Shown: positions 18,501 through 29,115, counted from the stretch's first letter. The stretch is 64,000 nt of DNA from Prionace glauca (GCA_037974335.1 CM075760.1:27969402-28033401); one strand, 5' to 3'. Numbers and translations: made by a program. The notes: generated from the letters alone by a model not told the origin.

Positions 18501-18506
18501 AGTAAT

Positions 18507-18680
18507 CATAAGAACATTATAAGACCATAAGAAATAGGAGCAGGAGTAGGCCATCCAGCCCCTCGAGCCTGACCCGCTATTCAATAAGATCATGGCTGAT
18601 CTGTCGTGGCTCAGTTCCACTTTCCCGCCCTCTCCCCATAACCCTTAATCCCTTCTCTTATCAAAAACCCATCAACCCGC
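18507..18680 (-). mobile_element. CR1-like LINE (family 2) 3' end
   Basis: This is the minus-strand copy of the 3' end seen at 24780-24955: 'taagaaataggagcagg' tail, 'gaataagatcatggctgat', and the codons for GERAGKW. It is 5' truncated where the minisatellite begins. Confidence 0.85.
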
Positions 18681-19515
18681 GTCTCTCTCTCTGTATCTGT
18701 GTGTCTCTCACTATCTGTGTGTGTGTCTCTCTCACTCTATCTGTATGTCTCTCTCTCTGTATCTGTGTGTCTCTCACTGTATGTGTGTGTGTCTCTGACT
18801 CTACCTGTATGTCTCTCTCTCTGTATCTGTGTGTCTCTCACTGTATGTGTGTGTGTCTCTCTCACTCTACCTGTATGTCTCTCTCTCTGTATCTGTGTGT
18901 CTCTCACTGTATCTGTGTGTGTGTCTCTCTCACTCTATCTGTATGTCTCTCTGTATCTGTGTGTCTCTCACTGTATCTGTGTGTCTCTCTCACTCTATCT
19001 GTATGTCTCTCTCACTCTATCTGTGTGTCTCTCACTGTATCTGTGTGTGTGTATCTCTCACTCTATCTGTATGTCTCTCTGTATCTGTGTGTCTCTCACT
19101 GTATCTGTGTGTCTCTCTCACTCTATCTGTATGTCTCTCTCTCTGTATCTGTGTGTCTCTCACTGTATCTGTGTGTGTGTCTCTCTCACTCTATCTGTAT
19201 GTCTCTCTCTCTGTATCTGTGTGTCTCTCACTGTATGTGTGTGTGTCTCTCTCACTCTATCTGTATGTCTCTCTCTCTGTATCTGTGTGTCTCTCACTGT
19301 ATCTGTGTGTCTCTCTCTCACTCTATCTATATGTCTCTCTCTCTGTATCTGTGTGTCTCTCACTGTATCTGTGTGTCTCTCAATGTATCTGTGTGTGTCT
19401 CTCTCACTCTATCTGTATGTCTCTCTCTCTGTATCTGTGTGTCTCTCACTGTATCTGTGTGTCTCTCACTGTATCTGTGTGTCTCTCACTGTATCTGTGT
19501 GTGTGTCTCTCTCAC
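18680..19515. repeat. CT/GT-rich minisatellite (about 835 bp)
   Basis: Tandem variants of 'tctctgtatctgtgtgtctc' and 'tcactctatctgtatgt' form a higher-order array with irregular period. Long Cys/Leu/Ser/Val frames run through all three plus frames, as expected of a low-complexity repeat. I do not call them genes. Confidence 0.95.
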
Positions 19516-20285
19516 AAACACCAGCGCCTGCAGTTACAGTGGGTCGCCAGCAGATGGTGGTGCTGCATCACTCTAATCACAAGAAAGTGCAGCAGGTTTG
19601 AGGAGAGATTTGGGGGAAATTTATTTCCCTGTTTCTCCAGAAAGGGAACAATTAGTAAAGCAACTGCATTAATCTCCCTGTCAGTAATATTCACAGGGAA
19701 ATCTGGCCGGAGGATAGTGGATTTAATACCTCCCGCGAGTAAATATGTCGATTACCAGCTAATTATTTTATAACCTTATCTTTTATTGATTGAAAGATTT
19801 GTCTACTTTCTCATCCAGATATTATTAAATAATTGTTCATTATAATTGGACACATATCTCGTTTTCGCTGAATTTTCCATTTTTTTAACTCGCATCTTTA
19901 TCCTCAGCCCCTTCAGAATTCCAGCTGAACCCAGTCTCTATGTTCTGTTCTGTGCAGATTTAAATGTAGTTTCTTGTTCTAATTTTTGACTACAGCACAT
20001 TTCCATCCCTAACTCACTCTGATCTCTCAAACACACACACTGCAGATTGCATGAAGGCCTCACAGTGACTTTCTGTGCACTGATCTGAGTGATTAGACCA
20101 ATCTCACTGTCCAGTGCTGACACTGGATTTTATTCAGTGGAATCACAGACTCTCCAATTTTCCGTTCCCAGCTGCAATCTGACTCTGGAAGTAACTCAAT
20201 GGGAGTTTAGGGCGAGTATTCCATGGACATTTTTATCCCAGTAGCTATCACAATTTCCCATGCCCTCCCCCCTCCATGCCCCCCA
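19516..20285. repeat. Dispersed duplicated segment (pair with 6390-7190)
   Basis: It is collinear with 6390-7190, from 'ccagcgcctgcag' to 'caatttcccatgccctcc', and runs into C-rich DNA at the right end as the partner does. No gene was recognised in it. Confidence 0.85.
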
Positions 20286-20324
20286 ACGCCTCCCTCCCCC
20301 CGTCCCATCTCTCTCCCCGAGGGT

Positions 20325-21293
20325 GTCATAGTTTGCAGGGAGACTTAGAAAGGTTGCAGAGCTGGGCCAAGAGGTGGCGGATGGAGTTTTGTGGAGAAGT
20401 GTGAGGTAATTCACTTTGGCAGGAATAACAGATGTGTCGAGTATAGGGCTAACGGGAGGACTTTGAATAGTGTGGATGAACAGAGGGATCTAGGTGTATG
20501 TGTACATAGATCCCTGAAAGTTGGGAATCAAGTAGATAAGGTTGTTAGGAAGGCATACGGTGTCTTGGAGTACTGTGTGCAGTTCTGGTCCCCACAATAC
20601 AGGAAGGATGTGGAGGCTTTGGAGAGGGTGCAGAGGAGGTTTACTAGGATGTTGCCTGGTATGGTGGGGAGGTCCTATGAGGAGAGGCTGAGGGATTTGG
20701 GGTTTCGTTGGAAAGAAGGTGGCTAAGAGGGGATCTCATTGAAACATATAAGATGATTAGAGGTTTAGACAGGGTAGATAGTGATAGCCTTTTTCCTAGG
20801 ATGGAGAAAGCTAGCACATAAGAACATAAGAACATAAGAAATAGGAGCAGGAGTAGGCCATCTGGCCCTTCGAGCCTGCCCCGCCATTCAATAAGATCAT
20901 GGCTGATCTGTCGTGGCTCAGTTCCACCTTCCCGCCCTCTCCCCATAACCCTTAATCCCCTTTCTTATCAAAAACCCATCAACCCGTTTCTTAAAAATAT
21001 TTAGCGAGGCAGCCTCCACCACTTCAACGGGCAGAGAATTCCAGAGATTCACCACCCTTTGAGTGAAGAAGTTCCTCCTCAACTCTGTTCTAAACCGCCC
21101 CCCCTTTATCTTGAGGCTGTGCCCCCTCGAGGGGGCATGGCTTTAAATTAAGGGGTGGTAGTTATAGGACGGATGTCAGGGGTAGGTTCTTTACCCAGAT
21201 GCTGCCAGCGATGCCCAGGACCCACGAGTTTTTTTTTAATGTTCACTGAAAACAACAGATCAAGCATGGACTTAAAAAAATTTCCAGCTCTCC
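20325..21293 (+). mobile_element. CR1-like LINE fragment (family 1) with nested insert
   Basis: The sequence encodes part of an RT C-terminal region (CEVIHFGRNNRCVEYRANGR, GVCVHRSLKVGNQVDKVV) related to the larger element at 40.9-45.1 kb. About 90 bp present in that element are missing after KAYGVL, and the same deletion occurs in the copy at 22557-23197. The frame is interrupted at 20821-21128 by an inverted family-2 LINE end, after which family-1 sequence resumes at 21129. Confidence 0.85.
20821..21128 (-). mobile_element. CR1-like LINE (family 2) 3' end inserted in family 1
   Basis: The minus strand encodes RNFFTQRVVNLWNSLP...GERAGRW and ends in a 'ttatgttcttatgt' tail at about 20820-20840. 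It splits the family-1 fragment between 'gctagcac' and 'gagggggcat', words that are adjacent in the sister copy at 23022-23040. No clear target-site duplication flanks it. Confidence 0.88.
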
Positions 21294-21671
21294 ATTCTCC
21301 GGTATCCACAAACATTACAATTCCACATTGACAAATAGACCGGGTAATATTTATTCACTGGTGTCAGATATTCCACATGCAACATTTGAATTTATTCTTA
21401 TTTCTATAAAATTCAGTGATCACCTTCACTGAGATTCAATCTCTAAATGTACAAAATAAAATTAAGTGCAACAATTTCATTGATCAGTGAGATGGTGAGT
21501 TTTATTTGTTCATGACAATAATTGAAATCATAGACATAATACAAGAAGTTTAATATAAATAAATTCCATCATGCACCTGGAGTATGTATAGCAGTGAACA
21601 GAAGATTAGCGTGGGACATTTTCATTCAGAATTTAAACACAGACTGACACGACTTGGTTATAGTTACTTAC
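21294..21671. other. A/T-rich stretch, presumed intron-side DNA
   Basis: No gene or repeat was recognised. It lies on the 3' (intron) side of the orphan receptor exon at 21672-21738. Confidence 0.35.
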
Positions 21672-21738
21672 CAGGAACGCCAATAATGGCAATGATTGGG
21701 TAGATTATTTTCAAAGCTTTCTGAACTGGATAAAGCAT
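21672..21738 (-). pseudogene. Orphan exon 1 of a GPR139-like receptor
   Basis: The minus strand reads MLYPVQKALKIIYPIIAIIG followed by VP, then 'g' and a consensus donor 'gtaagtaac' (67 nt, phase 1). This is the N-terminus and start of helix 1 of the GPR139-like family, with the same exon end and phase as the complete gene at 57910-60360. No exon 2 is present downstream on this strand within the window; LINE fragments, a minisatellite and the U2 array occupy that side. The exon may be stranded, or its partner lies beyond the window's left edge. Confidence 0.6.
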
Positions 21739-22556
21739 TCTCAATGTGTAGTAATGAGTCCCTTTGTACTGCTCACAGTCCCTCTGTCTTAAACTGTGAG
21801 ATTTTCCATTCCCAAAGCCTTTAATTTATACACCATAGAAGCACCTGTGGGACATTGAGGTAGAGCAATGTTATTTTTTAATACATGAACAAACAGATTA
21901 CAGCATTCAGTTCAGTGATGGAAAATAGTTATTTGTTAAGTGACTGACCTCGTTCAAAACACTGGATTCCATTGGTCACATTGTTCAACGAATAATGAGT
22001 GGAAATACACCATCTACTCAAACGCCATCAGGCCCATTCGAGATCTCAGTTTGTTACAGTGATATCTGGACTGTGACCATTCAGTAACTAAGTTGCAAGT
22101 GTTACCACGTCTCTCTCTGTCTGATGTTTAACTGTGGGCAGTCAGTTTAATGGCTTAAGTGGGTTATGGGTGAACCTAAATTCCAAAATTCTGCTAATCA
22201 ATAATCTGGAAGTATTAAGGTGCAAAGAGAATTATTTTACCCCTAAATTTAATCCGTCTGTTCAAACTGAGAAAACATTAAGAAACAATGGGACATCACC
22301 AAAAATTCAGACAATGCAACAGATACAGACACATCACCTCAAAGTAAAAAGAAACAGATTTAACCATGTCAAGTAATGCTCAGGCTCCAGCTGACACTTG
22401 TCTCAAATCTCATCCACAACCTTATACAGGGAGAGAACCGGATATGAATGGATAGAACTGAGAGAAGGAATCTCTGAGAGATAGGAACAAAAAAGTGTTT
22501 GTTGGGAACTGCGTACACCGTGATTTGTGCTGTTCCTGTTCTGGGAATGTTTGATT
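21739..22556. other. Stretch without a recognised gene
   Basis: This is upstream sequence of the orphan receptor exon. No promoter motif, RNA or repeat was recognised with confidence. Confidence 0.35.
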
Positions 22557-23197
22557 GTGGTTGCAGAGCTGGGCCGAGAGGTGGCGGATGGAGTTTAATG
22601 TGGAGAAGTGTGAGGTAATTCACTTTGGCAGGAATAACAGATGTGTCGAGTATAGGGCTAACAGGAGGACTTTGAATAGTGTGGATGAACAGAGGGATCT
22701 AGGTGTATGTGTACATAGATCCCTGAAAGTTGGGAATCAAGTAGATAAGGTTGTTAGGAAGGCATACGGTGTCTTGGAGTACTGTGTGCAGTTCTGGTCC
22801 CCACAATACAGGAAGGATGTGGAGGCTTTGGAGAAGGTGCAGAGGAGGTTTACTAGGATGTTGCCTGGTATGGAGGGGAGGTCCTATGAGGAGAGACTGA
22901 GGGATTTGGGGTTGTTTTCGTTGGAAAGAAGGCGGCTAAGAGGGGACCTTATTGAAACATATAAGATGATTAGAGGTTTAGACAGGGTGGACAGTGATAG
23001 CCTTTTTCCTAGGATGGAGAAAGCTAGCACGAGGGGGCATGGCTTTAAATTAAGGGGTGGTAGTTATAGGACGGATGTCAGGGGTAGGTTCTTTACCCAG
23101 ATGCTGCCAGCGATGCCCAGGACCCACGAGTTTTTTTTTAATGTTCACTGAAAACAACAGATCAAGCATGGACTTAAAAAAATTTCCAGCTCTCCAG
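22557..23197 (+). mobile_element. CR1-like LINE fragment (family 1), sister of 20325-21293
   Basis: It is close to identical to 20338-20820 plus 21129-21293, with the same internal deletion after KAYGVL. It lacks the nested insert, so the two fragments were duplicated (or copied from one deleted master) before the insert arrived. It ends at 'ttccagctctcc', where the next LINE starts. Confidence 0.85.
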
Positions 23198-24955
23198 GGA
23201 TATGGCTAAGGTCTTGAATAACTTCTTTGTTTCTGTCTTCACGGAGGAGGACGTGAATAATTTGCCGGGTGTTAGCGATGGAAAGGTGGTAGGAATGGAG
23301 GGTCTTAATGACATTACTGTTACTAGAGAGGTGGTGCTCGACAGACTGGAGGGGCTGATTGTGGACAAGTTCCCAGGACCGGATGGAATGCATCCGAGGG
23401 TTCTGAAAGAAATGGCGGAGGTGATAGTGGATGCCTTGGTGGTTATTTTCCAGACGTCGCTGGATTCCGGGGAAGTGCCGGAAGATTGGAAAACGGCTAA
23501 TGTTACGCCGTTGTTTAAGAAGGGTGGCAGGCAAAAGGCGGGGAATTATAGGCCGGTTAGTTTAACGTCTGTGGTAGGTAAAATGTTAGAAACCGTCATT
23601 AAGGAGGAAATAGCGAGGCATCTTGAGGGGAATTGCTTGATAGGGCGGACGCAACACGGTTTCATTAAAGGGAAGTCGTGTCTGACAAATTTACTGGAGT
23701 TCTATGAGGATGTGTCTAGGGCAGTGGATGGAGGAGAGCCGGTGGATGTGGTCTTTCTGGATTTTCAGAAGGCGTTTGACAAGGTACCTCACAAGAGGTT
23801 ATTGCAGAAGGTCAGGGGACATGGAGTTGGGGGTAGGGTGTTAGCGTGGATAGAGGATTGGTTGTCAAATAGGAGGCAGAGAGTGGGGGTCAATGGATGC
23901 TATTCGGATTGGCGGTTGGTGACTAGTGGGGTGCCCCAGGGGTCGGTGCTGGGGCCTCAGCTATTTACCATTTATATAGATGATCTGGAGGAGGGAACCG
24001 AGTGCAGGGTGTCGAAATTTGCTGATGACACCAAGATTGGGGGAAAGGCAAATTGTGCGGAGGGTGTGGAGAGTCTGCAGAAGGATCTAGATAGGCTGGG
24101 CGAATGGGCCAGGAAATGGCAAATGGAATTTAATGTTGGCAAGTGTGAGGTGGTCCACTTTGGTAGGAGGAATGGTAGGAAGGACTATTACTTACGGGGC
24201 GAAAAACTGCAGCAGGCGACGGTGCAGAGGGACCTCGGGGTCCTTGTGCATGAGTCGCAAAAACCCAGCTTGCAGGTGCAGCAGGTGGTCAGGAAGGCGA
24301 ATGGGATGCTGGCCTTCATAGCGAAGGGGATTGAATATAAAAGTAGGGAGGTCTTGCTGCAGCTGTATAGGGCATTGGTGAGGCCGCAGCTGGAGTACTG
24401 TGTGCAGTTTTGGGCGCCGCACCTGCGCAAGGATGTTTTGGCCCTGGAGGGAGTGCAGAGGAGGTTTACTCGGCTGATACCGGAGTTGAGGGGATTGAGC
24501 TATGAGGAGAGGCTGAATAAACTAGGCTTGTACTCGTTAGAGTTTAGAAGAATGAGGGGAGATCTCATTGAGACGTATAAGATGATGAATGGGATGGATA
24601 GGATAGAGGTGGAGAGACTGTTCCCGCTCAAAAAAGACAGTAGGACTAGGGGGCACAGCCTCAAGATAAAGGGGGGGCGGTTTAGAACAGAGTTGAGGAG
24701 GAACTTCTTCACTCAAAGGGTGGTGAATCTCTGGAATTCTCTGCCCGTTGAAGTGGTGGAGGCTGCCTTGCTAAATATTTTTAAGAAACGGGTTGATGGG
24801 TTTTTGATAAGAGAAGGGATTAAGGGTTATGGGGAGAGGGCGGGAAGGTGGAGCTGAGTCACGACAGATCAGCCATGATCTTATTGAATGGCGGGGCAGG
24901 CTCGAAGGGCCAGATGGCCTACTCCTGCTCCTATTTCTTATGTTCTTATTTTCAC
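23198..24955 (+). mobile_element. CR1-like LINE (family 2), 5'-truncated
   Basis: The insertion carries an open reverse-transcriptase frame, a short 3' UTR and a 'cttatgttcttatt' tail. It lacks ORF1 and the endonuclease. Short relatives of its 3' end lie at 18507, 20821 and 57215, so the family was active here several times. Confidence 0.9.
23202..24857 (+). CDS. CR1-like reverse transcriptase (5'-truncated ORF2)
   Basis: The frame is open for 551 codons from an internal ATG. Motifs in order are GPDGMHPRVLKE near residue 58, NYRPVSLTSVVGK near 115, VFLDFQKAFDKVPHKRLL near 185, TSGVPQGSVLGP near 243, and the catalytic FADD at 273-276. The thumb and C-terminal CR1 tail run to GERAGRWS. The intact frame despite truncation suggests a young insertion. 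Without the endonuclease domain it is not autonomous and is not a host gene. Confidence 0.85.
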   Translation: MAKVLNNFFVSVFTEEDVNNLPGVSDGKVVGMEGLNDITVTREVVLDRLEGLIVDKFPGPDGMHPRVLKEMAEVIVDALVVIFQTSLDSGEVPEDWKTANVTPLFKKGGRQKAGNYRPVSLTSVVGKMLETVIKEEIARHLEGNCLIGRTQHGFIKGKSCLTNLLEFYEDVSRAVDGGEPVDVVFLDFQKAFDKVPHKRLLQKVRGHGVGGRVLAWIEDWLSNRRQRVGVNGCYSDWRLVTSGVPQGSVLGPQLFTIYIDDLEEGTECRVSKFADDTKIGGKANCAEGVESLQKDLDRLGEWARKWQMEFNVGKCEVVHFGRRNGRKDYYLRGEKLQQATVQRDLGVLVHESQKPSLQVQQVVRKANGMLAFIAKGIEYKSREVLLQLYRALVRPQLEYCVQFWAPHLRKDVLALEGVQRRFTRLIPELRGLSYEERLNKLGLYSLEFRRMRGDLIETYKMMNGMDRIEVERLFPLKKDSRTRGHSLKIKGGRFRTELRRNFFTQRVVNLWNSLPVEVVEAALLNIFKKRVDGFLIREGIKGYGERAGRWS

Positions 24956-25237
24956 TGGGTAAATATAGAAATTGTACATTTTTGTAAATTTTGGTTTAAA
25001 TTTCAAACACTTGTGCAGTAGATGGTTCAACCCGCAGCCAATAGATGTCACCATATTTAAACATTTGGATGGTAAAAGTTCCAGCCATCAAATGCCACCG
25101 AGACTAAACATTGCAGGTACCCCAAATTATAAATGCAGTGACAAACTATGTTCTGAACGAGCGGCGTAAGCTGCTATCAGTAAAGATTTTAAACATAAAA
25201 ATACAATAAACCCTGCTTTATTTCTGTCTGCAGTCAT
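24956..25237. other. Flank of the IgH duplication
   Basis: Bases 24951-25070 ('ttcactgggtaaatataga', 'ttcaaacacttgtgcagta') repeat a piece found inside the duplicated unit at 25595-25700. No gene is visible. Confidence 0.5.
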
Positions 25238-25994
25238 GCATCAAACAGTTGCAAACCCGCAGAATGTTTGTATTCAATCAAAGTGTGTAACAGCTCAGTG
25301 TCACTGAGTTCAAACAATGCAGAAACACCAAATTCATTCACAAATTTTATGTGTTTAGAGTCACCCAGAGACATAATCTCCCCACCAGAGGAAAAAGCAT
25401 CACTGAGAGACTGAACCCCGCTTCATGCAGAAGCAGCACAAATCTACACACACTTTCAACAGAATCAAATATAACATTGACAGAAATGTTTAATATAAAT
25501 TCCAGCCAATTCGCCCATCACCAAACTAATTAATGTGTAGAATAAGCAGGAAATACTACACAGCAGCACCAGCATTGTGAGTGAGTGGAACATTTTCACT
25601 GGATAAATATAGAAATGTTAGATTTTGTTTAAATGTTGGTTTAAATTTCAAACACTTGTGCAGTGGATGGTTCAACCCGCAGCCAATAGATGTCACCGAG
25701 ATTAAACGCTGAATTGTTTAACAGACATTCGGCTTTTAAAGTAACCCAACCACACAGTGTAACCTCAACAGATAAACACAACATCCCAACAATTTGGGAT
25801 TGAATCCCTCAGCAGCACCTACTGTCCAGAAAGAGGGGAATTTAGCAGCAGAATCACAGGAAACATTGGAACAATTCTCAAACCGAGAATCCCCCAAACT
25901 CACATTGATGTTACCACATGGATTATTAGTACAGATATAAATATGAAACAAAGACACATGTAAACCAGTTACTCAGTAAGTGGATGGTTCTTAC

Positions 25995-26041
25995 CTGTAG
26001 TCACCGTCACCATGGTCCCTTGTCCCCTAGTTATCACAGTG
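25995..26041 (-). pseudogene. IgH J segment (unit 1), Trp replaced by Arg
   Basis: The minus strand has heptamer CACTGTG (26035-26041), then 40 nt coding ITRGQGTMVTVTT and a consensus donor 'gtaag'. The family motif is WGQGT; here the Trp codon is AGG. A nonamer-like 'acacaaact' (plus strand) sits 14 nt beyond the heptamer rather than 12 or 23, so the recombination signal is weak. Probably non-functional. Confidence 0.75.
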
Positions 26042-26127
26042 ACACACACACCCATACACAAACTGCACTCACTCTGTTCAGTCCTGCTGTTCAATATTCA
26101 CGGTAAATGGACCATTACTTTTGCTCT

Positions 26128-26535
26128 CATGTAAAATGTAGGCAACTGTTTATACAACACAATCTATCAGAAATATTAAACAGAGTCATATATCTCATGT
26201 AAAATGTAGGCAACTGTTTATACAACACAATCTATCAGAAATATTAAACAGAGTCATATATCTCATGTAAAATGTAGGCAACTGTTTATACAACACAATC
26301 TATCAGAAATATTAAACAGAGTCATATATCTCATGTAAAATGTAGGCAACTGTTTATACAACACAATCTATCAGAAATATTAAACAGAGTCATATATCTC
26401 AAGTAAAATGTAGGCAACTGTTTACACAACACAATCTATCAGAAATATTAAACAGAGTCATATATCTCATGTAAAATGTAGGCAACTGTTTATACAACAC
26501 AATCTATCAGAAATATTAAACAGAGTCATATATCG
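26128..26535. repeat. 68-bp tandem repeat, six copies (unit 1)
   Basis: Six units start at 26128, 26196, 26264, 26332, 26400 and 26468, each 'catgtaaaatgtaggcaact' onward. The fifth differs in two places (caagta; tttacac). The array lies between V and J, where D segments would be expected. Confidence 0.95.
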
Positions 26536-26752
26536 TGTGTGGTACTTGCTGAAACTACAATGAATAGAAAGTCAGTGAAAAGCTCCCCAGTTATATGGGT
26601 GAGTTTGGGAAGTTTTACTGTTAAATGCTTTCTGTGTGACTCTTTTTTAAACACGATGACAGTTTGGTTGTGACCACTCTCGATCATATTGCATTGAGAA
26701 CAGATACTGACCTTCAGGTTATGATGGGAGATGCTGATATCCCCTCTCGGGC

Positions 26753-26966
26753 TGTTCTTGTCCGGGGGCAGCCCTGGAGCCTCTCGCTGTGCTCTCTGGC
26801 ACAGTATTAGATGGGCCGTGTCTTCAATCTTCAGGCTGCTCATGTTCAATGAGAAGATGTTGCTTGAAGTGTCTGTGGACACAGTGAATGGACCCTGAAT
26901 TGATGGTGTGGAGTAGTTAGTGCTGGATGAACGATAGTAGTTAACCAGTCACTCCAGCCCTTTGTA
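26753..26966 (-). pseudogene. IgH V segment, truncated (unit 1)
   Basis: The minus strand encodes the end of FR2 (KGLE), CDR2 (NYYRSSSTNYSTPSIQG) and FR3 (FTVSTDTSSNIFSLNMSSLK then IEDTA). The signal follows: heptamer CACAGCG (26785-26791), a 23-bp spacer and nonamer 'acaagaaca' (26753-26761). The FR2 Trp codon is TGA, a one-base insertion precedes the TAC-TGT-GCC Cys codon region, and everything upstream of FR2 is missing. It is a pseudogene of shark IgM-like VH type. Confidence 0.85.
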
Positions 26967-27933
26967 CTTTCAGTCATTTGATATTTCCCCTTCCACCTTT
27001 CCGTGTCCTGACAAGCTGCTTTCTTCCCATTCTCACGCCCCCTCCATCCTTCTGGGTCCAGCTCCCAGTGAGTTTCAAATCCTGTCTCTGTCTCTGTGCA
27101 GAGCTGCTGGTTTAAAGACCCATTTCCAGCACTTATCAGACAGAAACTTCACTCTGATTCTTTCCCTCCCCCTCTGTTATCAAACAGTTGCAAACCCGCA
27201 GAATGTTTGTATTCAATCAAAGTGTGTAACAGCTCAGTGTCACTGAGTTCAAACAATGCAGAAACACCAAATTCATTCACAAATTTTATGTGTTTAGAGT
27301 CACCCAGAGACATAATCTCCCCACCAGAGGAAAAAGCATCACTGAGAGACTGAACCCCGCTTCATGCAGAAGCAGCACAAATCTACACACACTTTCAACA
27401 GAATCAAATATAACATTGACAGAAATGTTTAATATAAATTCCAGCCAATTCGCCCATCACCAAACTAATTAATGTGTAGAATAAGCAGGAAATACTACAC
27501 AGCAGCACCAGCATTGTGAGTGAGTGGAACATTTTCACTGGATAAATATAGAAATGTTAGATTTTGTTTAAATGTTGGTTTAAATTTCAAACACTTGTGC
27601 AGTGGATGGTTCAACCCGCAGCCAATAGATGTCACCGAGATTAAACGCTGAATTGTTTAACAGACATTCGGCTTTTAAAGTAACCCAACCACACAGTGTA
27701 ACCTCAACAGATAAACACAACATCCCAACAATTTGGGATTGAATCCCTCAGCAGCACCTACTGTCCAGAAAGAGGGGAATTTAGCAGCAGAATCACAGGA
27801 AACATTGGAACAATTCTCAAACCGAGAATCCCCCAAACTCACATTGATGTTACCACATGGATTATTAGTACAGATATAAATATGAAACAAAGACACATGT
27901 AAACCAGTTACTCAGTAAGTGGATGGTTCTTAC

Positions 27934-27980
27934 CTGTAGTCACCGTCACCATGGTCCCTTGTCCCCTAGTTATCACAGTG
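27934..27980 (-). pseudogene. IgH J segment (unit 2)
   Basis: Copy of 25995-26041 shifted by 1,939 bp, with the same Trp-to-Arg change and weak signal. Confidence 0.75.
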
Positions 27981-28066
27981 ACACACACACCCATACACAA
28001 ACTGCACTCACTCTGTTCAGTCCTGCTGTTCAATATTCACGGTAAATGGACCATTACTTTTGCTCT

Positions 28067-28474
28067 CATGTAAAATGTAGGCAACTGTTTATACAACACA
28101 ATCTATCAGAAATATTAAACAGAGTCATATATCTCATGTAAAATGTAGGCAACTGTTTATACAACACAATCTATCAGAAATATTAAACAGAGTCATATAT
28201 CTCATGTAAAATGTAGGCAACTGTTTATACAACACAATCTATCAGAAATATTAAACAGAGTCATATATCTCATGTAAAATGTAGGCAACTGTTTATACAA
28301 CACAATCTATCAGAAATATTAAACAGAGTCATATATCTCAAGTAAAATGTAGGCAACTGTTTACACAACACAATCTATCAGAAATATTAAACAGAGTCAT
28401 ATATCTCATGTAAAATGTAGGCAACTGTTTATACAACACAATCTATCAGAAATATTAAACAGAGTCATATATCG
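28067..28474. repeat. 68-bp tandem repeat, six copies (unit 2)
   Basis: Same array as 26128-26535, including the variant fifth unit, which shows that the whole block was duplicated and did not re-expand afterwards. Confidence 0.95.
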
Positions 28475-28691
28475 TGTGTGGTACTTGCTGAAACTACAAT
28501 GAATAGAAAGTCAGTGAAAAGCTCCCCAGTTATATGGGTGAGTTTGGGAAGTTTTACTGTTAAATGCTTTCTGTGTGACTCTTTTTTAAACACGATGACA
28601 GTTTGGTTGTGACCACTCTCGATCATATTGCATTGAGAACAGATACTGACCTTCAGGTTATGATGGGAGATGCTGATATCCCCTCTCGGGC

Positions 28692-28905
28692 TGTTCTTGT
28701 CCGGGGGCAGCCCTGGAGCCTCTCGCTGTGCTCTCTGGCACAGTATTAGATGGGCCGTGTCTTCAATCTTCAGGCTGCTCATGTTCAATGAGAAGATGTT
28801 GCTTGAAGTGTCTGTGGACACAGTGAATGGACCCTGAATTGATGGTGTGGAGTAGTTAGTGCTGGATGAACGATAGTAGTTAACCAGTCACTCCAGCCCT
28901 TTGTA
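28692..28905 (-). pseudogene. IgH V segment, truncated (unit 2)
   Basis: Copy of 26753-26966 with the same truncation, stop and shift, and the same 23-bp-spacer signal (28692-28730). Confidence 0.85.
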
Positions 28906-29115
28906 CTTTCAGTCATTTGATATTTCCCCTTCCACCTTTCCGTGTCCTGACAAGCTGCTTTCTTCCCATTCTCACGCCCCCTCCATCCTTCTGGGTCCAG
29001 CTCCCAGTGAGTTTCAAATCCTGTCTCTGTCTCTGTGCAGAGCTGCTGGTTTAAAGACCCATTTCCAGCACTTATCAGACAGAAACTTCACTCTGATTCT
29101 TTCCCTCCCCCTCTG

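Larger units (their letters stand above)
25238..27176 (-). repeat. 1,939-bp tandem duplication, unit 1 (IgH V-J remnant)
   Basis: Unit 1 and unit 2 (27177-29115) appear identical over their whole length; I found no difference by eye. Each contains, on the minus strand, a 5'-truncated VH segment, a six-copy 68-bp repeat and a JH segment, in the V-to-J order of a shark IgH cluster. D segments were not identified. Confidence 0.9.
27177..29115 (-). repeat. 1,939-bp tandem duplication, unit 2
   Basis: Direct head-to-tail copy of 25238-27176 with the same V remnant, 68-bp array (28067-28474) and J. It ends at 'cccctctg', after which the sequence becomes unique ('cccagccagtgcttgg'). Confidence 0.9.

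Noticed and set aside
18699-19773. Three overlapping Cys/Leu/Ser/Val-rich frames of about 300 codons
   Set aside because: They arise from the CT/GT minisatellite in all three plus frames and run out into the dispersed duplicate. There is no protein signature.
26128-28474. The 68-bp repeats as a CRISPR-like array
   Set aside because: Units are head to tail with no unique spacers, and the genome is a vertebrate.
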